A stretch of DNA of 32,717 nucleotides, taken from NCBI GenBank assembly GCA_018710905.1, contig DVIZ01000049.1:1-32717 (forward strand). Direction: 5' to 3'. The number at the start of each line of letters is the position of its first letter. Position 1 is the stretch's first letter. The position numbers were made by a program, and so were the translations under genes. Under the pieces are notes generated by a model. It searched no databases and was not told the DNA's origin. It was given only the letters and a program-made list of their open reading frames with translations. Source of the DNA: Candidatus Scybalomonas excrementigallinarum (lineage in GTDB: Bacteria; Bacillota; Clostridia; Lachnospirales; Lachnospiraceae). Of this stretch, positions 6,280 through 15,313 are shown in pieces.

Positions 6280-7905
6280 ATGGAAAATGTAGTTACTAAA
6301 ATAAAAGAGGTATTAGAAAAACTAGGAGCAGGAACAAAAAAGTTGTTAGTTGGGCTTGTCGTTTTGGTTATCTGCTTTTCTATTGGAGTAGCCTTCTTAA
6401 TCAATAATAAACCATATGAAGTGCTATTTAGTGAGATAAGCAGTGATGAGGCCTCTCAGATTATAGGAAAATTAAAAGAAGATGGAATTAGCTATCAATA
6501 TAAGAGCAATGGTGACATTTTAGTTCCAAAAGATATTTTGGAACAGACAAAAGCAGATTTGGTCTATGAAGGATATCCCAAAAGTGGTTTTACATATCGT
6601 ACCTTATTAGATAATGTGAATATGATGACAACTGATTCAGATAAAGAAACCTATATTATCTATGAGTTACAAGATCGAATAGGGGCTACCATTTGTTTAT
6701 TTAATGGTGTAAAAGATGCAAAAGTGACTTTGGCACTTGCCGAAAAGGAACGTTTTGCATTAAGTGATACAAAGACAGAAAAGAGCAGTGGAGCAGTTAC
6801 GGTTATTATGAAAGACGGTGGCTCTCCTACGGAAAAACAAGTAAAGGCAATTCAAAGACTCGTTTCAAAGGCGGTTCCAGGAATGGAGCTAGAAGACGTG
6901 GTTGTTATTGATGGAAATGGAGTTGAAGTTTCTAGTAGCAATAACTCTAGTCTCACCACTACAAATAGCGAGGGAAATGAAATTGCACAAGAAGTGGAAA
7001 AGAAAATTCAAGAAAAAGTGTTAAACCTTTTAGAGCCTATCTATGGAGAGGGAAATGTAAGGGTAGCAGTAAAAGGTCAAATTAACATGGAAAAATTGAT
7101 TCGTGAAACAATCAAATATACGACACCAGATAAGATCAATAAGCAAGATAAATCGGGAATTGTTTCACAAGAATCAAGCAGTTCAGAGTCTTCCGATGGT
7201 TCGTCAGGGACAGGCGGAGTAGCAGGAAGTGAAAGCAATTCGGATATTTCTGAATATGATGAGGAGACGGGAGATAATAGTGATAGTCACTATGATAGCA
7301 ATTCGATAACAAAAGAATATTTAGTAAATCAAGTGAAAGAGCAGTCAGAAATTATGCCTGGCGTCTTAGAAGATGTTACGATTTCTGTTGTTATTAATGC
7401 ATCGGATTTTGGAAGCTTGACAGAAGAAAAGCTTGTGGAGTTGGTTTGTAATGCAAGTGGAATTACAGGTGAGGATCGCGCGGATAAAGTTATGATTGTA
7501 AGTGTGCCATTTTATGGTACAGAAACAGAAAATGCAGAACAGCCAGAAGAAGAAAATACAAATAGTGATGTTACAGAAGCAATGGATAGAATACCTATTT
7601 GGGTATATGCCACAGGCATGGGTGTTCTTTTTATACTATTACTTCTTTTTACGATTCGATTTATTCGAAGAAGAAGAGCAGAAGACCTTCCTTTTGAGGA
7701 GGAAGATGAGGAAGAAAGCGGTCTAGAAGAAGAGAAAGAAGTGGAGCAAGTAGAAAGAGGAAAAGAGGAAACCGACGAACGCTTAGAGTTTAAAAATGAA
7801 CATGGAGTTGAATTACGAGATAATATTCGAGATTTTACAAAACAAAATCCAGAGATTGTAGCACAACTTATTAAAAATTGGTTAAATGGAGATGAGGAAG
7901 AGTAA
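6280..7905 (+). CDS. fliF: Flagellar MS-ring protein FliF
   Basis: 541 residues. A first membrane segment lies at about 21-41 (LLVGLVVLVICFSIGVAFLI). The ring-building motifs include KPYEVLFSEISSDEASQIIG and the YscJ-like LVYEGYPKSGFTYRTLLDN. A Ser/Asp/Gly-rich low-complexity loop occupies about 295-345. The second membrane segment, near residues 437-460 (IWVYATGMGVLFILLLLFTI), is followed by an acidic tail. The C-terminal FliG-binding helix is ENHG-like: NPEIVAQLIKNWLN. The ribosome site just before ATG 6280 is weak; the strong AAGGA upstream fits a 3-codon mini-ORF at 6261 instead. No in-frame upstream start exists. The stop abuts the fliG ATG. Confidence 0.96.
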   Translation: MENVVTKIKEVLEKLGAGTKKLLVGLVVLVICFSIGVAFLINNKPYEVLFSEISSDEASQIIGKLKEDGISYQYKSNGDILVPKDILEQTKADLVYEGYPKSGFTYRTLLDNVNMMTTDSDKETYIIYELQDRIGATICLFNGVKDAKVTLALAEKERFALSDTKTEKSSGAVTVIMKDGGSPTEKQVKAIQRLVSKAVPGMELEDVVVIDGNGVEVSSSNNSSLTTTNSEGNEIAQEVEKKIQEKVLNLLEPIYGEGNVRVAVKGQINMEKLIRETIKYTTPDKINKQDKSGIVSQESSSSESSDGSSGTGGVAGSESNSDISEYDEETGDNSDSHYDSNSITKEYLVNQVKEQSEIMPGVLEDVTISVVINASDFGSLTEEKLVELVCNASGITGEDRADKVMIVSVPFYGTETENAEQPEEENTNSDVTEAMDRIPIWVYATGMGVLFILLLLFTIRFIRRRRAEDLPFEEEDEEESGLEEEKEVEQVERGKEETDERLEFKNEHGVELRDNIRDFTKQNPEIVAQLIKNWLNGDEEE

Positions 7906-8913
7906 ATGAAATTTAGTGATTTGACTTCGAAACAAAAAGCGGCAGCAGTTATTGTATCACTAGGAACAGAAAATGCCTCATCTATCTATAAATATCTCGA
8001 TCAAGATGAGATTGAACGATTGACGGTAGAGGTGGCACAGCTTGGACATTTAACTGCGGAACTAACAGAAGATATTTTAGATGACTTTTATAAAGATTGT
8101 GTCACGCAAAAAGTGGTAACCGATGGTGGTATGGAGTATGCAAAAACGGTATTACAAAAAGCCTTTGGAGAATCCACTGCCAATAATTTATTGGATCGGG
8201 TGAATCGTACACTACAAGCCAGATCGTTTGGATTTATTCGACGAAGCGATACGAAAAGCTTGTATTCGATTTTAGCAAGGGAGCGTGCGCAAACAATTGC
8301 ACTTGTTTTATCATATGTGGATTCTGAACAGGCAGCCAGCATTATTGCTGAGTTGCCTGAATCCAAACGTCTGCGAGTGGTAGAAGCGATTGCTCGTATG
8401 GAAAGTGCTTCTCCAGAGGCAATTAAAATTGTGGAAGAAGAAATAAAGAAGAAATTTTCTGGAATGGTTACAGCCGATTTTACCAATATTGGTGGGGTGG
8501 ATTATATTGCAGATGTTATTAACCATATGGATCGTGGAAATGAAAAATATATTTTTGATGAACTTGGAAAGAAAGATGGTACTTTGGCAGAGAAGATTCG
8601 ACAAAAAATGTTTGTATTCGAAGATATTGCGGATATGGACTCTCGTTCGATCCAAAGATTTGTGCGTGAATGTGATATGAGAGATTTGGTTTACGCCATG
8701 AAGAGTACGAGTCCACAGATCAAAGAAGTTATTTTTGCAAATATGTCCAGTCGTATGGCAGAAAGCGTACAGGCGGATTTAGAAATCACAGTCAATGTGC
8801 GTTTGCGTGATGTAGAAGAAGCACAGCAAAGAATTGTTGCTAAAATTCGCGAATTGGAAGAGGCAGGAGAAATTATTCTGAATAAGGGTGGAAAGGATGA
8901 GTTGATTGTCTAA
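7906..8913 (+). CDS. fliG: Flagellar motor switch protein FliG
   Basis: 335 residues; rotor protein of the C ring, binding FliF, FliM and the stator. The N-terminal domain begins LTSKQKAAAVIVSLG. The middle ARM domain has TIALVLSYVDSEQAASIIAEL. The C-terminal torque domain contains VFEDIADMDSRSIQRFVREC and the charged helix with NMSSRMAE, VRLRDVEEAQQRIV and EAGEI. The normally conserved EHPQ of the middle domain reads ERAQ here (residues 126-129, bases 8281-8292). It starts immediately after the fliF stop and overlaps fliH by 8 bp, a sign of translational coupling. Confidence 0.96.
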   Translation: MKFSDLTSKQKAAAVIVSLGTENASSIYKYLDQDEIERLTVEVAQLGHLTAELTEDILDDFYKDCVTQKVVTDGGMEYAKTVLQKAFGESTANNLLDRVNRTLQARSFGFIRRSDTKSLYSILARERAQTIALVLSYVDSEQAASIIAELPESKRLRVVEAIARMESASPEAIKIVEEEIKKKFSGMVTADFTNIGGVDYIADVINHMDRGNEKYIFDELGKKDGTLAEKIRQKMFVFEDIADMDSRSIQRFVRECDMRDLVYAMKSTSPQIKEVIFANMSSRMAESVQADLEITVNVRLRDVEEAQQRIVAKIRELEEAGEIILNKGGKDELIV

Positions 8914-9676
8914 TATTATTAAAAGTACGAAAAATCAAAATATCATTCTTTATGAATTTAAAGAGACGTTTTATGATGCAGAAAATAGAGAAGATGCAAA
9001 AGGGAATGAAGATATCAAAAGAAGCGAAGAAGGACGACTTTTTGTAGAAGAAGATGCAAAGCGAGCAGAAATGCTAAAAGATGTACAGGAAAAGGCAGAG
9101 CGTATTTTAAAAGAAGCACAAGAAGAGGCAGAGGAAATACGGAAGCGTGCATATGAAGAAGGTCGTGAGGCTGGTTTTACATCTGGATATGAAGAAGGAA
9201 TAAAAGAAGCCTATCAAACACAGGAAGAGAAGCTGAAAGAAGAAATTTTCACATGGCAAAAGGAATTAAAAACGATAGCAGATGATATGAAATATGCAAA
9301 AGCTCTTTCTATGGAGCAATATATGGATGATTTAAAAGCAGTCACAATTACAATTGCGGAGAAAATTATTCAAACGAGTTTAAAATCAAGCGGTGAGATT
9401 ATAAAAAGAATGATCGTCTCTGCTACCGATAAATTAAAGAAAACAGAATGGGTAAAAATTTATATCGATCGTTTTGGATATGAAAAATTGCTAGAAGTGG
9501 ATAGTGTATTAGCAGCAGAGCTTTCTCATTTATCGGATAATATTAAAATTATTGTAATGGACAAAGAAGAGATCGGTTCTTGTATTGTGGAAGTTCCAGA
9601 AGAGATTATCGATCTTAGTGTTTCCACCCAATTAGAAAATATAAAAGATATTATCAATAATGCGAGATTACAATAA
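8906..9676 (+). CDS. fliH: Flagellar assembly protein FliH
   Basis: 256 residues from a TTG start that overlaps the end of fliG; AAAGGA lies 8 nt upstream. FliH is the peripheral stator of the FliI ATPase. Residues about 50-115 form a charged coiled coil (AERILKEAQEEAEEIRKRA) followed by the glycine-spaced stretch EGREAGFTSGYEEGIKEAY typical of FliH. The C-terminal globular part contains ITIAEKIIQTSLK and GSCIVEVPEEIIDLSVSTQL, like V-ATPase E subunits and SctL proteins. The gene context, fliG-fliH-fliI, confirms it. Confidence 0.92.
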   Translation: MSNIIKSTKNQNIILYEFKETFYDAENREDAKGNEDIKRSEEGRLFVEEDAKRAEMLKDVQEKAERILKEAQEEAEEIRKRAYEEGREAGFTSGYEEGIKEAYQTQEEKLKEEIFTWQKELKTIADDMKYAKALSMEQYMDDLKAVTITIAEKIIQTSLKSSGEIIKRMIVSATDKLKKTEWVKIYIDRFGYEKLLEVDSVLAAELSHLSDNIKIIVMDKEEIGSCIVEVPEEIIDLSVSTQLENIKDIINNARLQ

Positions 9677-9687
9677 GGAGAAACGAT

Positions 9688-10989
9688 ATGTTGAAAGGTT
9701 TGCCAGACTTAATTATGAAATCTGATACAACGAGTCACATTGGAAAAATTGAAAATATCGTTGGCATGGCAATGGAAGCCTCTGGAGGACGGGCAAGTAT
9801 TGGAGATATCGCTTATATCTATAATGAAGATAAAAAAGAGGAATTGCCTGTTGAGGTTGTTGGATTTAAAGACGACAAAGTGCAATTGATGGCATATGAT
9901 AGCATGAGCGGTATTTCATCAGGAAGCTTTGTGCGCAATACAAAAAAGAGATTAAAAATTCCTGTTGGAGAGTTTTTAAGAGGAAGAATTATTGATGCTA
10001 TGGGACGCCCCATTGACGATTTAGGAGCATTCGAATCGGAACGTTATTATTATGTGGAAAGTCCCAAAATTAATCCTCTAGAGCGTCCACCGATTGATGA
10101 AAAATTGGAATTCGGTATTAAGGCAATTGATGGATTAAATACCATTGGAAAAGGACAACGTATCGGAATTTTTGCAGGAAGTGGTGTTGGAAAGAGTACC
10201 TTGCTTGGAATGATCGCAAAAAATGTGAAAACGGATATTAATGTGATTGCTCTTGTTGGAGAGCGTGGAAGAGAAGTAAGAGAGTTTATTGAGAAAGATT
10301 TGGGGCAAGAGGGATTAAAACGCTCCATTTTAGTAGTAGCTACTTCCGATCAACCAGCCATGCTTCGTATGAAGTGTCCATTAGTAGCTACTACCATTGC
10401 AGAATATTTTAAAGATCAAGGAAAAGATGTTTTGTTAATGATGGATTCGTTAACTCGTTTTGCTATGGCCCAAAGAGAAATTGGGTTAGCCATTGGAGAG
10501 CCACCAGTTGCTAGAGGGTATACGCCCTCTATTTATGCAGAGTTTCCAAAGTTGTTAGAACGAAGTGGAAATTTTAAAACAGGTTCCATTACAGGCGTTT
10601 ATACAGTATTAGTTGAGGGGGATGATACCAATGAGCCAGTTGCTGATACCGTGCGAGGAATTTTAGATGGGCATATTGTACTGAGCAGAAAGTTAGCAAA
10701 TGAAAACCATTTTCCTGCTATCGATATCAATGCCAGTATTTCTCGTCTTATGAATAATATTGTATCGGAAGAGCATAGAAAATTAGCTTCAGGAATTCGA
10801 GATATTTTAAGTGTCTATGAAAAAAATGCAGATTTAATTTCCATTGGCGCTTATAAAAGGGGGAGTAATCAAAGACTCGACTTTGCAATTTCTAAAATCG
10901 ATCAAGTGAATGAATTTCTTATGCAAGAAATTCGGGGAAGTTTTACCTATGAAGAGTCGATTCAGAAAATGCGAGAAATTTTAGGCTAG
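9688..10989 (+). CDS. fliI: Flagellum-specific ATPase FliI
   Basis: 433 residues; hexameric ATPase that prepares export substrates at the type III gate. Walker A is GSGVGKST at residues 164-171. Walker B is DVLLMMDSLTRFAMAQREIG. Further family blocks are VALVGERGREVREFIE, ATSDQPAMLRMKCP, PPVARGYTPSIYAEFPKLLE and VLVEGDDTNEPVADTVRGIL. Length is normal. The start has AAGGAGAAACGAT upstream. Followed by fliJ as in most clusters. Confidence 0.98.
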   Translation: MLKGLPDLIMKSDTTSHIGKIENIVGMAMEASGGRASIGDIAYIYNEDKKEELPVEVVGFKDDKVQLMAYDSMSGISSGSFVRNTKKRLKIPVGEFLRGRIIDAMGRPIDDLGAFESERYYYVESPKINPLERPPIDEKLEFGIKAIDGLNTIGKGQRIGIFAGSGVGKSTLLGMIAKNVKTDINVIALVGERGREVREFIEKDLGQEGLKRSILVVATSDQPAMLRMKCPLVATTIAEYFKDQGKDVLLMMDSLTRFAMAQREIGLAIGEPPVARGYTPSIYAEFPKLLERSGNFKTGSITGVYTVLVEGDDTNEPVADTVRGILDGHIVLSRKLANENHFPAIDINASISRLMNNIVSEEHRKLASGIRDILSVYEKNADLISIGAYKRGSNQRLDFAISKIDQVNEFLMQEIRGSFTYEESIQKMREILG

Positions 10990-11015
10990 AAAACGAAAAA
11001 GGGAGATGGGTAAGA

Positions 11016-11459
11016 GTGAAAAAGTTTTATTTTAGTCTTAGTAATGTATTAACGTATAAAGAGCAGCTACTGGATAATTTAAAAAATGAACACGCCCAGT
11101 TATTACAAAAATTGATGGAGAAAGAAAAACAAGTGGACCGTTTAAAGGAGCAGGAAAAGGAGGTTGGGAAACAGATTGCGGAAATGCAAAAGACAGGGCA
11201 GACGATTTCTTTTCTCTATCAAATGAATCTTTATTTAGATAGTATAGAAAAAAAGGTAGATGTAGAGTTAGAGCGATTAATCGCTTATCGAAAAGAGGAG
11301 TCAAAAAAGAAAGCGGAACTTATTGTTGCAAAACAGGAATATTCATCGTTAGAAAAGTTAATGGAGAAGAAAAAGGCACAGTATCAAGCTCAGGTTCAAA
11401 AGAAAGAAGAGCAATTGATAGAAGAGTTTGTGATGAATCAAAGAATGATACTAAAATAA
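11016..11459 (+). CDS. fliJ: Flagellar export protein FliJ
   Basis: 147 residues from a GTG start with GGGAGATGGG upstream. The protein is almost wholly a charged antiparallel coiled coil, beginning FYFSLSNVLTYKEQLLDNLKNE, as expected of FliJ, the gamma-like stalk that turns inside FliI. Sequence conservation in this family is low, so the call depends on the coiled coil, size, and place directly after fliI and before fliK. No MotE/YlxF-like gene separates it from fliK. Confidence 0.88.
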   Translation: MKKFYFSLSNVLTYKEQLLDNLKNEHAQLLQKLMEKEKQVDRLKEQEKEVGKQIAEMQKTGQTISFLYQMNLYLDSIEKKVDVELERLIAYRKEESKKKAELIVAKQEYSSLEKLMEKKKAQYQAQVQKKEEQLIEEFVMNQRMILK

Positions 11460-11484
11460 CAATGTAAGAATAAGGGGAGATAAT

Positions 11485-12714
11485 ATGATTCAAACAACGA
11501 TGTATGACATAAAAAATACAATAAAAAATCCCGCGGGACAAAATAAGTTTGTCGGGGGAACAAAACAGGATAATGTATTTGAACAAATGTTTATTCATTA
11601 TAAAGGCCAAGGGGCAAAAGGGGAAACAAAGGCATATAAAAGAAAAGAAAAGGGGGAAGAAGAACTAGAAGAGAAAATTGATAACAACTATGAGGGAAAA
11701 GAGAAGAAAGAAAATGAGGAATCTTGTAAGGAAGCACTAAGTGATTGGAACTTAGAAATTTCCAAATTAGGAGTTTTATGGAATCAGATGGCGATGACGG
11801 AAGAGGATATGGGAGAGCAGGACATCGTCGGTGGAGAAAAAGAAGATTCGATTCCTTTTGAGCTTAGCGCATTGGAGAAAGAGCAAAACGGGAAGAACTT
11901 AAGCGCTTACTATGAGGGAAAAGAGGAGAAAACAGAAGAGTTCCATAAAGTAGACTCTGAAGATGGAAATAATTCTTCAGTACAAATGCAATTATCTTCA
12001 ACAAAGGAAGAAAACATAAAAAGAGTTTCAGAAAAGATTCGAACAAAAGAAGTCGAAAAACAGGAACAAAATTCAATACAACAACATAGTTCTATAGGAA
12101 AAGAAGAGAAAAAGTCAGAAAGTGAAGAAAAAATAGGACACAAAGAACAAGTACAAAAGAAAGAAAAGATAGAAAGTAATACTATGGAAGCAAAACAATT
12201 GGCATTACAAGAAATGGCGTCATCAATACAAGCAGGGGGAAGAAGGAGTTTGGCGCAAGCAGAAGAGCAAAATAAGATGCCAGTTCTATTTGTCAAAGAC
12301 ATGGAACAACTTCCAGAACAGGTAACAAAGCAATTAGAACATCAAATACTGGCGGAATCAAAGGAGATGGAATTACAATTAGAGCCAGCCAACTTAGGAA
12401 AGATTGCAATGAAGATTTCTTATGAAAGCGGGAAAGCGAGTATTTCTCTTATTTGTTCCAACTCCAATACGTTAAAAGTTATATCTCAGCAAGCGGAACA
12501 CATGGGAGCGTTGATCGAAAAACATTTAGGGAACCCAACGGAAGTCTATGTAGAAAAACAAAATGGTGACCAATGGAGTCAGCAAAATGGAGAGCAAAGA
12601 GACAATCACAATAGTCAGCAACAAAGAGAAGAGCAAGAACGAAGATATTATAAGAAATTAAAGGAAGCAAACAGTCAAGATTTTTTACAGCAATTACGAA
12701 TTGGACTACGATAA
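11485..12714 (+). CDS. fliK: Flagellar hook-length control protein FliK
   Basis: 409 residues with AAGGGGAG as ribosome site. The first 260 or so residues are low complexity, rich in Glu, Lys and Gln, fitting the disordered ruler part of FliK. The conserved C-terminal Flg_hook domain (about 265-355) contains MELQLEPANLGKIAMKI, the family's hallmark LxLxPxxLG motif, then the strand ASISLICSN and LGALIE-like helices. A Gln/Arg-rich tail follows. FliK measures the hook and switches FlhB specificity. The place before flgD and flgE is standard. Confidence 0.92.
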   Translation: MIQTTMYDIKNTIKNPAGQNKFVGGTKQDNVFEQMFIHYKGQGAKGETKAYKRKEKGEEELEEKIDNNYEGKEKKENEESCKEALSDWNLEISKLGVLWNQMAMTEEDMGEQDIVGGEKEDSIPFELSALEKEQNGKNLSAYYEGKEEKTEEFHKVDSEDGNNSSVQMQLSSTKEENIKRVSEKIRTKEVEKQEQNSIQQHSSIGKEEKKSESEEKIGHKEQVQKKEKIESNTMEAKQLALQEMASSIQAGGRRSLAQAEEQNKMPVLFVKDMEQLPEQVTKQLEHQILAESKEMELQLEPANLGKIAMKISYESGKASISLICSNSNTLKVISQQAEHMGALIEKHLGNPTEVYVEKQNGDQWSQQNGEQRDNHNSQQQREEQERRYYKKLKEANSQDFLQQLRIGLR

Positions 12715-12732
12715 AGAAAAAGGAGGGATCAT

Positions 12733-13200
12733 ATGGCAACCATTGGTGGAATTAGCACATATACAACGACCACAACAAATGATTATTCTCTTCCAACGAC
12801 GAAATCAACAGGAAAAAATACATTGACAATGGAAGATTATTTTCAATTATTAGCTGCTCAGTTACGATATCAAGATTCCAGCAATCCAATGAGCAACAGT
12901 GAAATGATGGCCCAGTTGACACAGATGGCAACGGTAGAGGCAATGAATACATTATCAACAACAGGTGTTACTAGTTATGCGATAGGATTAGTTGGAAAAG
13001 AAGTTGAGGTGGCGACGGCAAATGAATCGACTGGAGAAATTCAGAAAGAAACCGGCGTTGTTACGGGAGTTGGACTTTATAGCTCGTCACCAGTTGTATA
13101 CGTCAATGGAAAATCATTTGATTTATCAAGTGTTATGATAGTCGGAACAACGACTCCAAAAGAGGAAGGTTCTGAGCAAAAAATAGAGCAAGAACAATAA
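12733..13200 (+). CDS. flgD: Flagellar hook assembly scaffold FlgD
   Basis: 155 residues with AAAAAGGAGG upstream. The family core is MEDYFQLLAAQLRYQDSSNP followed by MSNSEMMAQLTQMATVEAMN, which caps the growing hook. The C-terminal region (VGKEVEVATANES, GVVTGVGLYSSSPVVYVNGK) is the small SH3-like barrel of short Gram-positive FlgD proteins. A charged tail ends it. In place between fliK and flgE. Confidence 0.93.
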   Translation: MATIGGISTYTTTTTNDYSLPTTKSTGKNTLTMEDYFQLLAAQLRYQDSSNPMSNSEMMAQLTQMATVEAMNTLSTTGVTSYAIGLVGKEVEVATANESTGEIQKETGVVTGVGLYSSSPVVYVNGKSFDLSSVMIVGTTTPKEEGSEQKIEQEQ

Positions 13201-13240
13201 AAATAAAGTCTCATGAGTGAGAAGAAAGGGATGGATAAAA

Positions 13241-14206
13241 ATGGTTAAATCAATGTTTTCAGGAGTTGCAGGACTTCGCCTTCATCAACAAAAAATGGAC
13301 GTTATTGGAAATAATATTGCCAACGTCAATACATATGGATATAAATCCTATTCGACAACTTTTCAGGATTCTATGTATATGAATGCATTGAATTCTTCTG
13401 CAGGTGTTACAACTAATGGTGGATATGGTGGTGTGAATGCTTCTCAAGTTGGATATGGTGTAAAGCTAGGAAGTATTAGTGCCAACTTTTCACAAGGAGG
13501 AGCCAGCCCAACCGATCGAGGACTTGATTGTATGATTGACGGTAGTGGATTTTTTATTGTTGGTCCGATGAAAGATGGGACAGGAACAAGTGTTGTTACG
13601 AATAAGACAATGGCAAGTTCTGGACTTTCCCTATCAAGAGTAGGACAGTTTTATGTGGATAGTAACGGTTATTTAGTCGATAGCCAAAGAAACTATGTAT
13701 ATGGATATCCAGCAACAAAGACAGGGAATACAGGAAAAGCAGAAGATTATACCGTACCAGCTCCCTCTGTGACGAATGCGGATAATTATAAGTTAGAGCC
13801 ATTAAGAATTCCGTTGCAATCAAATGGTAAAGATCGCTATGAACTTCAAAGCTATACGATTTCACAAGATGGTACCATTAGTGGAGTGATTGTTGGTGGA
13901 GACGAAGCCAATAAAGTTGTAAGTCTTGGGAAAATTGCACTAGCTTCTGTAGAAAACCCGGATGGCCTTGAAAAAACGGTTGGATTTTATTATAGACCAG
14001 GAGATAATGCTGGAACAATCGTTCCACAGGCTACGGCAGGTGGACAGCTTGGAGATATTAAAGGTGGTTATTTAGAGATGGCCAATGTGGATTTAGCAAA
14101 AGAATTTTCCGATATGATTACAACACAAAGAGGGTTCCAAGCCAATTCAAAGATTATTACCGTTACCGATGAAATGTTACAAGAACTTGTTAATATGAAG
14201 CGATAA
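13241..14206 (+). CDS. flgE: Flagellar hook protein FlgE
   Basis: 321 residues from ATG 13241, which has AAAGGGATGG upstream; a GTG at 13217 in frame would add eight residues but overlaps that ribosome site. The N-terminal motif is GLRLHQQKMDVIGNNIANVN with NTYGYKS. The mid region GLDCMIDGSGFFIVGP and LSRVGQFYVDSNGYLVDS is typical of hook and rod proteins. The C-terminal helix VDLAKEFSDMITTQRGFQAN is the FlgE/FlgG signature. Its length is between Bacillus FlgE and the longer enterobacterial FlgE. Neighbours flgD and flbD support hook rather than rod. Confidence 0.92.
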   Translation: MVKSMFSGVAGLRLHQQKMDVIGNNIANVNTYGYKSYSTTFQDSMYMNALNSSAGVTTNGGYGGVNASQVGYGVKLGSISANFSQGGASPTDRGLDCMIDGSGFFIVGPMKDGTGTSVVTNKTMASSGLSLSRVGQFYVDSNGYLVDSQRNYVYGYPATKTGNTGKAEDYTVPAPSVTNADNYKLEPLRIPLQSNGKDRYELQSYTISQDGTISGVIVGGDEANKVVSLGKIALASVENPDGLEKTVGFYYRPGDNAGTIVPQATAGGQLGDIKGGYLEMANVDLAKEFSDMITTQRGFQANSKIITVTDEMLQELVNMKR

Positions 14207-14268
14207 TGACGGAAACGATAAAAGAGTAGATGTTGTATAAATGAGAAGAAAAGTGGATGAGGAATACG

Positions 14269-14478
14269 ATGATTAAACTTACAAAGTTAAACAATGCAGA
14301 AATTGTATTGAATGAAGAACAAATTGAATATATTGAGATTATTCCAGAGTCAAAAGTCATTATGATGAATGGAAAGTTCCATATTGTCAAAGAATCCGCT
14401 GATGAAATTATCCAAAGAGTGATCGCATTTCAAAAGGAAATAAGACCGTTTGAAGAAAAGATAAAGAGGAAAGAATAG
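14269..14478 (+). CDS. flbD: FlbD family flagellar protein
   Basis: 69 residues from ATG 14269, which has GGATGAGGA 5 nt upstream and gives the family's usual start MIKLTKLNN; an ATG at 14257 is in frame but less well placed. Members are small proteins beginning with a MIxLTRLNG-like strand and having VIMMNGKFHIVKESADEII, as seen here. The family, often called FlbD or SwrD, is needed for full motor power in Bacillus and sits between flgE and motA in Firmicutes. Exact mechanism is unclear. Confidence 0.9.
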   Translation: MIKLTKLNNAEIVLNEEQIEYIEIIPESKVIMMNGKFHIVKESADEIIQRVIAFQKEIRPFEEKIKRKE

Positions 14479-14510
14479 GAATAAATGACTCAGAAAAAGG
14501 AGGCAAAATT

Positions 14511-15293
14511 GTGGATTTAACAACAATACTTGGTCTTATAGTAGGAGTTATAATTATTATACAAGGGATTGTAACATCTGGTGATATTGATAATTTCGTG
14601 GATATACCGAGTGTTATTATTGTATTCGGCGGAACATTGGCATCCGTGTTAGCGTCTTATCCATTTCGTATGTTAAAAGAAATACCAAGTCATTTTATGA
14701 TTCTAATGCGAGGAAAGCGATTTAAACCAGATAAACTCATTGATGAATTAGTCGAGTTTGCTCAAATTGCACGACAAGATGGACTGTTAGCATTAGAAGA
14801 AAAGGCAAATGCGGTAAAAGATCCTTTCTTAAAGCAAAGTCTTATGCTGATTATTGATGCCGTAGAAGAAGAAAAGGTTCAAGAAATACTGGAAAGTGAA
14901 ATGGAAAGTTTGTCGGCAAGACATGAAGAAGCAGCAGGGATTTATGAAAAAGCATCCGCTTATGCCCCAGCCTTTGGTATGATAGGAACGTTAGTCGGAC
15001 TGATTAATATGTTAGCTTCTATGGATGTGGATGATGGGGTAGGCACATTGACTGCCAATATGAGTGTAGCCTTAGTCACTACGTTTTATGGCTGTGTGTT
15101 GGCAAATGTTATTTTGTTGCCGATTGCAAAGAAATTAAGAATCCGCAATGAAGAAGAACTATTATATTGTCAGATTATTGTGGAAGGTGTTTTATCCATT
15201 CAGTCAGGGGATAATCCAAAGTTTTTAAAGGAAAAACTAACTTCTTATTTAGCAAAAAAACACCAAAAGAAGCTATTAAAAGAAGCAAAATAG
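14511..15293 (+). CDS. motA: Flagellar motor stator protein MotA
   Basis: 260 residues from a GTG start with AAAAAGGAGG upstream. Four membrane segments are visible: about 3-22, 33-52, 150-172 and 182-204. Between the second and third is the cytoplasmic loop carrying the charged residues that contact FliG (for example MRGKRFKPDKLIDEL). The third segment has APAFGMIGTLVGLINMLASM and the fourth NMSVALVTTFYGCVLANVI, both family hallmarks with the conserved proline of the ion channel. Followed 20 bp later by motB. Confidence 0.96.
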   Translation: MDLTTILGLIVGVIIIIQGIVTSGDIDNFVDIPSVIIVFGGTLASVLASYPFRMLKEIPSHFMILMRGKRFKPDKLIDELVEFAQIARQDGLLALEEKANAVKDPFLKQSLMLIIDAVEEEKVQEILESEMESLSARHEEAAGIYEKASAYAPAFGMIGTLVGLINMLASMDVDDGVGTLTANMSVALVTTFYGCVLANVILLPIAKKLRIRNEEELLYCQIIVEGVLSIQSGDNPKFLKEKLTSYLAKKHQKKLLKEAK

Positions 15294-15313
15294 CATGGGA
15301 GTGAGCCAGTGAG

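Noticed and set aside
8088-8486. 132-codon open frame on the minus strand inside fliG
   Set aside because: Shadow frame opposite a clear fliG; no ribosome site and no recognisable domain. The same applies to the other minus-strand frames inside the main operon.
11910-12302. 130-codon Cys/Ser/Phe-rich open frame opposite fliK
   Set aside because: Its composition is the expected antisense of fliK's Glu/Lys/Gln-rich low-complexity part.
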